Assembly: GCA_039105265.1 (NCBI GenBank)
Contig: JAPFFF010000030.1
Coordinates: 186,001 to 250,000, forward strand
Reading direction: 5' to 3'
Length of the DNA: 64,000 nucleotides
From: Tritrichomonas musculus
Taxonomy: Eukaryota; Parabasalia; Tritrichomonadida; Tritrichomonadidae
In this document: piece by piece, positions 56,538-64,000 of the stretch
Numbering within the stretch: position 1 is the stretch's first letter
Layout of the letters: each line of letters opens with the position of its first letter
The notes under the pieces: model-generated
What the model was told of the DNA's origin: nothing
Database searches by the model: none
What the model saw: the letters and a program-made list of their open reading frames with translations, nothing else
Translations under genes and position numbers: made by a program

Positions 56538-59500
56538 TTGAAAACTTTTCAAAAAGATTCTTTTCAAAGTAATTACTTTATTGAAAAAGATATAATAAAG
56601 AATGAAAGCATTGATGCTATAAAATATTCAGGAAATAAAAAAGAATATGAGCAATTAATACATGATAATTATTCAAAAATACTATTACAAACAGGACAAT
56701 TTTTTTACAAAAATGATAGACCAAGCCAAAACTTTAATGGAGCTAAAGAATTTTATGAATTATCAGCCCAAAAAGATAATTCTGAAGCTTTCGTAAAATT
56801 AGGTGATTTATATCATAGTAAAGAAGTTAAATGTAATAAGATTGATGAAAACGATATGGCTGCCAAGGACTATTATGAATCTGCTGCCCAATTAAACAAT
56901 ACTATTGCATTTGTGAAGTTGGGTGATCTTTATTTCAACGGTGAAGGTGTGGAAAAGTGTTATTCTTTGGCGAAATATTATTATGAATTGGCATCTGAAC
57001 ATAATAATTCAGAATCTCAATTAAAGTTGGGCCTTTTTTATCAAAAAGGATACGACGATGAACCTGATTTAGCAACAGCCATTAAATATTTTAAAATGTC
57101 TGCAGAAAATGAGAATGATGAAGCACTGTTAATTATGGGGAACTTTTATGAAAAAGGTATTGGTGTAATTAAAGATTATGCTCAAGCTAAAAAATGTTAT
57201 GAAAAGTCTGCTGAAAAAAACAATTCTAATGCTCTTTTAAGTTTAGGAAATTTATATGAACATAGTTTTGGAGTTAAGAGAGATTGGAATCAGGCAGAGT
57301 ATTATTATAGATTATCTGCAAAAAAAGGCAATATCGAAGCTCTGTTAAAATTAGGAAATTTATATGAATTCAATGATTTTAATTTTGAAAAAAATTATTT
57401 AACTGCTAAAAAATTTTATGAATTAGCTGCTGAGCATAACAATTCAACAGCTTTAATTAAGTTAGGAAATTTATACAAGAGTGGTAAAGGTGTTGAAAAA
57501 GATTTGGCAAAAGCAAAAGAGTATTTTGAAAAAGCTGCAAGTTTTAACGATCCAGAAGCTTTTTTAAAACTTGAAATAATGTATGCTTTTGGGGAAGGAG
57601 TAGAAAAAAATATAACAAAAGCCAATGAATATCACCAAAAAGCAACAGAATATAATAATTCAATTGACAAAAATAGAAATGAATATAATTCTTTTGTTTA
57701 TCATTTTATAAATCAATTATATAATTACTATTTTAATAATTTAAAACAAAAAGCAGAAGAAAATGATTCATCGGCACAGTTTTTCCTTGGTCTATTATAT
57801 CAGCAAGGTGTTTTTGTGGAAAAGAATTTAGATAAAGCTAAAGAAATGTTTGAATTATCTGGAAAACAAAATAATGATATTGCTCTATATCAATTGGGAA
57901 TGATATATTTAGATGAATCATATGAAAAAGCAATACATTATTTTAAATTAGCAGCAAATCTTAATAACTCTGGTGCTCTTTTTTTTCTTGGAAGGATGTA
58001 TTATAATGGAAAAGGTGTTAATGTAGATTATAAAAAAGCTTTAATTTATTATAAATTATCTTCTCAAAAAAAAAATCCAGAAGCCCTCCTTGATTTGGGT
58101 GAAATTTATGAAAGTGGTGTAGGTGTTGAAAAAAATTATAAAAAAGCAAAAGAATATTATGAATTATCGGCTCAACTAAATCATATTGAAGCTTATAAAA
58201 AGTTAGGAGATTTTTATTATTATGGTAGAGGAGGAGAACCAGATATTTCCAAAGCAAAAAAAAACTTTGAATTAGCAATTAAAATGAATGATCCAGAAGT
58301 TTTCTATAAATTAGGGGTTATTTATCAATATGGAGAACCAATTAACTATGAAAAATCTCTACAGTACTATGAATTTGCAGCAAAAATGAATTATTCAAAT
58401 GCATTATTCCAAATAGGGCGAATGTATAGTAATGGAGAAGGTGTTAGACAAGATTATTCAAAAGCAAAAGAATATTATGAAAAAGCAGCTAAATTAGATC
58501 ATTCATCTGCTTTAAATAATTTAGGATATATGTACTTAGAAGGGCATGGAGTCCCAAAAAACTATTCAAAAGCAAAAGAATATTATGAATTAGCAGCCAA
58601 ATTGGAAAATGCCAGTTCAATATATAGTCTAGGATATCTTTATCAGCATGGATATGGTGTTGAACAAAACTATTTGAAAGCTAAAGAATATTATGAAATT
58701 GCTGCTGAATACAATGAAGATGAATCTTTGTTAGGTCTGGGACATTTTTATTATTATGGAAATGGAGTTGATCAAAATTACTTGAAAGCAAAAGAATATT
58801 ATGAAAATGCTGCCAAATATGGTAATTCTAGAGCATTAAATTGTCTTGGTAATATCTATTACTATGGATATGGAGTCAAAATAGATTATTTAAGAGCCAA
58901 ATATTATTATCTTCAAGCAGCTGAAAAAAATAATGATTCTGCGATTATTAATTTAGCATATTTATATTATCATGGGCATGGAGTTGAAAGAAATTATCTT
59001 ACAGCTAAATATTATTTTGAACGAGCAGCTAAAATGAACAATCCAATAGCCAAATATAAATTGGGAAGAATGAATGAATTAGGGAATGGTGTCAAAAAGG
59101 ATTTGCAAATAGCAAAGTTATATTATGAAATGGCAGCTAAACAAAATCATAGCAAATCTCTGTATAGATTAGGATTCTTCTATGAAAATGGTTTAGGTGA
59201 TAGACAAGATCAATTAAAAGCATTAAAATATTATAAATTTGCTGCAAATCAAAAAAATGATTTTGCACTCCTTAGATTAGCAAGTATTTATAGCGATGGA
59301 GAGGGAGTTGATGTTAATGTTAATCAAGCTATCGAATATTTGAAATCTATAATTAATAAAAATCCAAATCGAAATCGAGTTTCTTATGTTGGAAAAAATG
59401 GTAATTTATATATTGCTTACAACGATCTTGGTTTGATTAATTTGATTGAATTAAGAGACGTTGAAAGAGCTGTAAAAAATATAAAAGAAGCTGCATTAAA

Positions 59501-60431
59501 TGAATATCCTTTTGGTCAAAACAATTATGGCGTTTTGTTACAATTTTACATAAATGATATCCAGCGATCATTAAACTTCTATGAAAGATCATCAAAAGAA
59601 CATAAATTTGCTATTGCAGATTACAATCTTGGATACTATTATGAAATGAATGGAGATATAGATCAATCAATTCAACATTATTCGCAAGCATCAGAAAATG
59701 CTGATGTTCAATTAACTTTTAGAAATAGAACAATCAACGATAAAAGGTGCGATCTTTCGAAAAAATTTATTGTTTGTTTATCAAATCTGAAACTAATAGA
59801 GTATTACTTTTCAAAAGAACCAAACACTTCAAAAAAGTATTTTATTAAATCAATAACGATGCTCATTAATGACAATTACAAATTCAGCTATAAAATCGAA
59901 AATAATGATGACCGAAATTTGTTTTCTTATATCAAATACTTCATCTTTAATTATCCAGATTTTGGTTTAGTTGATGATCAAATTCAAAGCAGTATGAAAG
60001 AAGATAGAACAAGTATAAAACAAAAAATTAAAAGTAAAAACTCAAATCATTTAGTAGCTCAAAACATTGATGATGAGTCAAAATTCAAATTAAAGGCATA
60101 CAAAAATAAAAATGAAAATAATAAAAACAATGCTTTTAATGAAACAAATTATAAATTTGATATGAATAAATATGATAAAAGCATATATAAGCATTCAATT
60201 TATGATCCAAAAGATTTATTTGAATTTATGGAAGAAAAAGAAGAATTCAAAAATTCATTTATTCAAGAAATAAATGAAATAATTGATGATATGAAAAAAT
60301 TGTTATATACTCCTCCATACTCAATTCTTTTAGGCCGAATGAAAATTAAGAAATCAATTAATGCCCTTCATCAAAACAAACAAAAGAACATGGATCATAA
60401 TTTTTATGAAGGTTTTGAATTTAATATATAA
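56538..60431 (+). CDS. Sel1-like repeat protein, 1297 codons
   Basis: An uninterrupted frame of Sel1/TPR-like repeats: about 27 units of 36 residues with the form A-x3-L-G-x2-Y-x2-G-x-G-V-x2-D/N-Y-x-K-A-x2-Y-Y-E-x-A-A. A region near residues 380-415 is divergent, and about 270 C-terminal residues are Lys/Asn-rich without repeats. Sel1 proteins form superhelical scaffolds (for example in ER-associated degradation). No signal peptide or membrane segment is seen, so a cytosolic adaptor is likely. The frame opens at TTG; the first in-frame ATG is codon 107 (56856), inside a repeat, and a TAA lies 12 bases upstream of the TTG. Initiation is therefore unclear: non-ATG start, a missed 5' exon, or a lost ATG. 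Confidence 0.8.
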   Translation: MKTFQKDSFQSNYFIEKDIIKNESIDAIKYSGNKKEYEQLIHDNYSKILLQTGQFFYKNDRPSQNFNGAKEFYELSAQKDNSEAFVKLGDLYHSKEVKCNKIDENDMAAKDYYESAAQLNNTIAFVKLGDLYFNGEGVEKCYSLAKYYYELASEHNNSESQLKLGLFYQKGYDDEPDLATAIKYFKMSAENENDEALLIMGNFYEKGIGVIKDYAQAKKCYEKSAEKNNSNALLSLGNLYEHSFGVKRDWNQAEYYYRLSAKKGNIEALLKLGNLYEFNDFNFEKNYLTAKKFYELAAEHNNSTALIKLGNLYKSGKGVEKDLAKAKEYFEKAASFNDPEAFLKLEIMYAFGEGVEKNITKANEYHQKATEYNNSIDKNRNEYNSFVYHFINQLYNYYFNNLKQKAEENDSSAQFFLGLLYQQGVFVEKNLDKAKEMFELSGKQNNDIALYQLGMIYLDESYEKAIHYFKLAANLNNSGALFFLGRMYYNGKGVNVDYKKALIYYKLSSQKKNPEALLDLGEIYESGVGVEKNYKKAKEYYELSAQLNHIEAYKKLGDFYYYGRGGEPDISKAKKNFELAIKMNDPEVFYKLGVIYQYGEPINYEKSLQYYEFAAKMNYSNALFQIGRMYSNGEGVRQDYSKAKEYYEKAAKLDHSSALNNLGYMYLEGHGVPKNYSKAKEYYELAAKLENASSIYSLGYLYQHGYGVEQNYLKAKEYYEIAAEYNEDESLLGLGHFYYYGNGVDQNYLKAKEYYENAAKYGNSRALNCLGNIYYYGYGVKIDYLRAKYYYLQAAEKNNDSAIINLAYLYYHGHGVERNYLTAKYYFERAAKMNNPIAKYKLGRMNELGNGVKKDLQIAKLYYEMAAKQNHSKSLYRLGFFYENGLGDRQDQLKALKYYKFAANQKNDFALLRLASIYSDGEGVDVNVNQAIEYLKSIINKNPNRNRVSYVGKNGNLYIAYNDLGLINLIELRDVERAVKNIKEAALNEYPFGQNNYGVLLQFYINDIQRSLNFYERSSKEHKFAIADYNLGYYYEMNGDIDQSIQHYSQASENADVQLTFRNRTINDKRCDLSKKFIVCLSNLKLIEYYFSKEPNTSKKYFIKSITMLINDNYKFSYKIENNDDRNLFSYIKYFIFNYPDFGLVDDQIQSSMKEDRTSIKQKIKSKNSNHLVAQNIDDESKFKLKAYKNKNENNKNNAFNETNYKFDMNKYDKSIYKHSIYDPKDLFEFMEEKEEFKNSFIQEINEIIDDMKKLLYTPPYSILLGRMKIKKSINALHQNKQKNMDHNFYEGFEFNI

Positions 60432-60611
60432 TTAATTTTTTAATTAAAATTTATTATGATTCTTTTTATTAAAGATTCTTTTTGGATGAAAGCCGTATTT
60501 ATCTATATTTAAAGAGTTGTCTTTTGATTAATAAAATAAATAATCATGAGTTTGCTGACTATCAAGAAAAAATATTCTCTATTTTCTTGAAAAAAAACTA
60601 AATCAGAATAT
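60432..60611. other. 3' flank of the Sel1 gene
   Basis: A/T-rich, no gene. It ends with the left copy of the MITE target duplication. Confidence 0.35.
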
Positions 60612-60759
60612 CCCTTTCGGCCGTATGCCGTAATTGAAGATTTTTTTATGTAAAGTATTCAAAAAGTTGCACTTTTGCCGTGTGCCGTAGAAATTTTGTA
60701 AAATAAACTATTCAATGAACGACCAAATAGCCGTATTTTACAAAACCGCCGAAGGGCTA
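60612..60759. mobile_element. 148-bp MITE, TSD AAATCAGAATA
   Basis: Direct repeats AAATCAGAATA (60601-60611 and 60760-60770, 11 bp) flank ends CCCTTTCGGCCG and, reverse-complemented, CCCTTCGGCGG. CCGTATGCCG and CCGTGTGCCG repeat inside. The 9-11-bp duplication suggests a Mutator-type MITE. It is G+C-richer than its surroundings. Confidence 0.65.
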
Positions 60760-60770
60760 AAATCAGAATA

Positions 60771-61203
60771 AAATTTCAAGATTCGTGAAGAAAAATTTTA
60801 AAAATATGGAATAAAAAAACTATGTTTTATCGTTACTATGTTTAATTTGTAAAATTTTGAGTAGATATGCTATCATTTTCCTCAACTTTATCAGCAAACC
60901 CCAAAATTTTTTACAAATTAAAATAATATGCATAAATAAATCGAATATGTAGAATAATGTGGAAAAATTAAATTCAAAAGCTTATGCAATTTTTTTAATA
61001 ATTTTATGTGTCATTTTATTTTATAATTCAATAAAAATTAAAATAAAGTATTCAAATTTCCGATATTTTTAAAATTCTTTTATAGCTTAACCAGTAAAAA
61101 AGAAATAGCCCAAATTCTTTGATTTGTTCAATATAATGATTATATGGCAGAAATTAAAAAACGATGAAAATTTCAAAGAAAATTTTTGGAAATTTTATTA
61201 ACT
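60771..61203. other. Spacer upstream of the BTB-like gene
   Basis: A/T-rich. No gene or repeat recognized. Confidence 0.35.
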
Positions 61204-61209
61204 TCATTT
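61204..61209 (+). promoter_or_regulatory. Candidate initiator (Inr) TCATTT
   Basis: TCATTT lies 14 bases before the ATG at 61218, the usual short trichomonad leader. It is the best-placed of the three initiator candidates in the window. Confidence 0.35.
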
Positions 61210-61217
61210 TTTTTTTA

Positions 61218-64000
61218 ATGCAAAGTGAACATGTAATTGATTTAATTTTAAATGGGAAAAAGCATACAATTCCATCAAAATTTACAAGATTAGCAATTGT
61301 TTCTGATGATGTTTATTATGAAATTATGAAAGATCATAAATATGTTGTTCATTCAAATGTAACGGATGATGTATTTCAATCATTCATCAATTTTTGGACT
61401 AATGAGGAAGAACCAGAAATCATGATAGAGAATGTTCATGAATACGACTTATTATATCGAGAATTTGGGATAATAGGCGATCTTCTTCTTAAGAAAAGAG
61501 AAAGCTGGGGGACATATTTTCATGATTTAAATAATTTAAATGATCCAATGATAATAGATAAATCGAATACGGAAGAAATGATTGCACGACAACTTGATGA
61601 TTATCTTTTGAAAAATGGTACCAATTTGATGAATTCGCCAATTACAAATTTGATCAACATATTCTCTCATCCTGATCGAAAATTCACACAACAAAATTTG
61701 GCATATGAATTAATTATCGATCATTATGAAAAAGATAGAAATAATTATGAAATATTGAGTCTTCTCCAATTTATCAATGGTTCAAATCTTAATGAAAAAA
61801 ATATGAAAGATGCGATTCAAAACGCAGATAAAAGAATTGGGATGATTCCAAAAATCGAATATCATTATATTGAACAAATCAAAGAAAATTTTGATGAATT
61901 CTATGAAAAGCAAGAAGAAATAAATGAAAACAACAACGAAAAACGAAAATCGATAGAGACAATGATTGATGAACTTCTTAAAAAAATTGAGAATCTTGAA
62001 GAAAAACTTAACGATCAAAATAAACACAATTATGAAGAATTTTCCAAAATTAAAAAAACAGTAAATAATCAAAAAGAAAAACAAAATGAAATCAATCAAG
62101 AACAAATAAATAAGAATGAGCAAATATTCACACAATTTTCAAAGCAAGAAAAGAAATTGAATGATTTCATTGACAAGCAAAATGCACAAAATGATGAATT
62201 TGAAAATCAGAATCAAAATATAATGAATGACATCAAAGATAAAATAAACAATATTAATCAAATATTAAACTCAAGATTGAAAAAAATACAGGAAACAGAA
62301 GAAGAGCAAAACAATTCAATTATTAAACTTGATAATAAAATTAATGAAGAAAGTAATAAAATCAAGAAGCATAAAAAAGAGATTGACTTTCTCAAAAAAG
62401 AAATAGAAAAAAGCAAAGAAGAGGCTAATGAAAAGAAACAAGAACTGGACAAGAAACTTGATAATCAAATAAAAACAATAAATCAGCAAAAAATTGATAT
62501 TCAAAATAATAAAAATCGAATTGATGAAGTTATCAAAATTATCAATGACAATAATGATGAACAGAACAATAAATATAAAACATTAGAAACAAAAACAAAA
62601 CAACAATTTAGTTCACAAAAATCAGATATTGAAAAAGCTCTTAAGACAGAAATGGACAAAAATAATCGCCAAATTTCTAAGATGAATGATACAATTAGCA
62701 ATTATCAAAAAGTTATCAATGATAATAATGATGAGCAGAACAATAAATATAAAACATTAGAAACAAATACAAGACAGCAATTAATTTTACAAAAATCAGA
62801 AATTGAAAAATCTCTTAACACAGAAATAGACAAAAATAATCGCCAAATTTCTAAGATAAATGATGCAATTAGCAATTATCAAAAAGTTAACAATGATCTA
62901 AAAGCAAAAATAGAATTCCTAGAAGAGCAAACAAGCAAAATAAGTGATATACAAAAACAAACAAAAAAGATCCAACAAAATAATGAAAAGATAATCAAAG
63001 AAAACCAACAAAATAATGAAAAGATGATCAAAGAAAACCAACAAAATAATGAAAAAGCGATAAAGGATGTACAAGACCAAATTAACAATTATAATGTAAG
63101 CCTTCAACAAATTCAAAAAGAAAATGAAGATAAAAACAATAATAACAAAGAAATTTATGATAATCTTAACAATAAATGTTGTAATCTTAAAATATTTTCA
63201 GAATTGATAAGCAATTATATACAAAGATCTAACTTAATTTCATTTTTAAATGATGATATCCATAATTTATCATTTTATCGTCCAATATCGGCATCAGAAG
63301 ATGGAATTCTAAGTTCCTTAAGAAAATTGGCTAATAACGATTATAAAAAAAAATTTATAGTTTTACTTTCAAGTCATGATCCTTATAATCTTTTATTAAA
63401 GGATTCGAATGATCGATTTAATTCAGGTCAGGGTGAAAATGCATATATTGAATTCATTTTCAGAATTCCAAAGAATCTAACAGGATTTGAAATAGAAGCA
63501 AATGAATATAGTATCCTCAGAAATTATGATATAATCATCAATGATGGTCCTGTATTTAAATCAATCACTGATGACATAACTTTGAGAGATGAACACAAGT
63601 CAAGATTCAATTTTGAAGCAATCAAATGCAGTAAATTTAAAATAGTTCATAAAGGACCAAATTGGGATGAAAATAAAAATTCAATAAGTCTTAAAAGAAT
63701 TGAATTTTTCACTACTACACATCCAGAAGGATTAATTGAATATTGGAATAAAAATTATAACTCTATTCCAACATGTAAAGCATTAAATGATAAAGATCCA
63801 CATCTGTTTCCAATAAAAATTCAATCTCATTTAATATCGACCGATTGTTTTCATGATTTGAACCCAGATAAATATTTATGTACTAGTCAAAAAGCAAATG
63901 AATATTGTGAAATAAAATTCATTGATGGAGCTGTATTAGTTGATGGATATAGATTGAAAAGAAGCTATAATAAATATAAAATGAAAGGATGGAAAATAAT
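61218..64000 (+). CDS. BTB-like / coiled-coil / discoidin-like protein, 3' end outside window
   Basis: The ATG at 61218 opens 927 codons still open at the window edge. Residues 1-110 resemble the BTB-like head of many trichomonad proteins (IPSKFTRLAIVSDDVYYEIM followed by YVVHSNVTDDVFQSFINFW). Residues about 200-655 are one long Glu/Lys/Asn-rich coiled coil containing two ~50-residue direct repeats (INDNNDEQNNKYKTLET... and Y/N QKV...) and three copies of IKENQQNNEK. Residues about 685-835 look like a discoidin/F5-8C beta-sandwich (GFEIEANEY, FKIVHKGPNW, SISLKRIEFF), and a second such module starts near 861. It is probably a cytoplasmic scaffold; ligand unknown. Many minus-strand frames here are mirror images of the repetitive coil and are not genes. 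Confidence 0.75.
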   Translation, partial: MQSEHVIDLILNGKKHTIPSKFTRLAIVSDDVYYEIMKDHKYVVHSNVTDDVFQSFINFWTNEEEPEIMIENVHEYDLLYREFGIIGDLLLKKRESWGTYFHDLNNLNDPMIIDKSNTEEMIARQLDDYLLKNGTNLMNSPITNLINIFSHPDRKFTQQNLAYELIIDHYEKDRNNYEILSLLQFINGSNLNEKNMKDAIQNADKRIGMIPKIEYHYIEQIKENFDEFYEKQEEINENNNEKRKSIETMIDELLKKIENLEEKLNDQNKHNYEEFSKIKKTVNNQKEKQNEINQEQINKNEQIFTQFSKQEKKLNDFIDKQNAQNDEFENQNQNIMNDIKDKINNINQILNSRLKKIQETEEEQNNSIIKLDNKINEESNKIKKHKKEIDFLKKEIEKSKEEANEKKQELDKKLDNQIKTINQQKIDIQNNKNRIDEVIKIINDNNDEQNNKYKTLETKTKQQFSSQKSDIEKALKTEMDKNNRQISKMNDTISNYQKVINDNNDEQNNKYKTLETNTRQQLILQKSEIEKSLNTEIDKNNRQISKINDAISNYQKVNNDLKAKIEFLEEQTSKISDIQKQTKKIQQNNEKIIKENQQNNEKMIKENQQNNEKAIKDVQDQINNYNVSLQQIQKENEDKNNNNKEIYDNLNNKCCNLKIFSELISNYIQRSNLISFLNDDIHNLSFYRPISASEDGILSSLRKLANNDYKKKFIVLLSSHDPYNLLLKDSNDRFNSGQGENAYIEFIFRIPKNLTGFEIEANEYSILRNYDIIINDGPVFKSITDDITLRDEHKSRFNFEAIKCSKFKIVHKGPNWDENKNSISLKRIEFFTTTHPEGLIEYWNKNYNSIPTCKALNDKDPHLFPIKIQSHLISTDCFHDLNPDKYLCTSQKANEYCEIKFIDGAVLVDGYRLKRSYNKYKMKGWKI

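Noticed and set aside
61782-63116. Phe/Leu-rich minus-strand frames
   Set aside because: They mirror the Glu/Lys/Asn-rich coiled coil of the plus-strand gene and are not membrane proteins.

Overview
The window is very AT-rich nuclear DNA from a trichomonad-type parabasalid protist; a Tritrichomonas-like genome fits best. Supporting signs are long genes with no visible introns, stop codons running into TAAA, TCATTT initiator-like motifs shortly before several start codons, and a gene repertoire typical of parabasalids (BspA-like leucine-rich repeats, divergent ankyrin proteins, Sel1 repeats, large class III cyclases, Cys-rich surface proteins). An outer-dynein-arm assembly WD40 protein says the organism builds motile flagella. 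The species call is inference.

Regions. 1-7.4 kb: four glycosyltransferase-type genes, two of them related GT11-like proteins on either side of a core-2/I-branching-type enzyme, interrupted by a small non-autonomous hAT element (4727-5673) next to a MULE-type MITE. 7.9-8.6 kb: remains of a BspA-like gene and of another gene tail. 8.7-23.8 kb: a decayed 15-kb inverted-repeat element with about 1.55-kb arms, later insertions, a 1.46-kb foldback, and two kinds of ~120-bp tandem repeat. It holds no intact gene. 24-27 kb: MITEs and spacer. 27-34.4 kb: a TKL-like pseudokinase, a broken membrane adenylyl cyclase, an ankyrin-type protein, an ankyrin-like relic, and an E2-like protein lacking the active-site cysteine. 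34.5-46 kb: hAT transposons with exact 8-bp target duplications, including a three-level nest (38379-43574). 46.4-53.2 kb: one 2229-residue Cys-rich surface protein. 53.6-64 kb: a broken CK1-type kinase, a shortened tRNA-like sequence, a divergent DAW1-like / Sel1-repeat pair, and a partial BTB-like/coiled-coil/discoidin-like gene that runs off the right edge.

How they work together. The left cluster would act in Golgi glycan building and the large Cys-rich protein at the cell surface. The kinase-like, E2-like, ankyrin, Sel1 and BTB-like proteins are scaffold or adaptor types from families expanded in trichomonads, and two of them have lost catalytic residues. Most of the rest is transposon sediment, whose insertion order can be read from target-site duplications and from one empty site kept in the opposite arm of the giant repeat.
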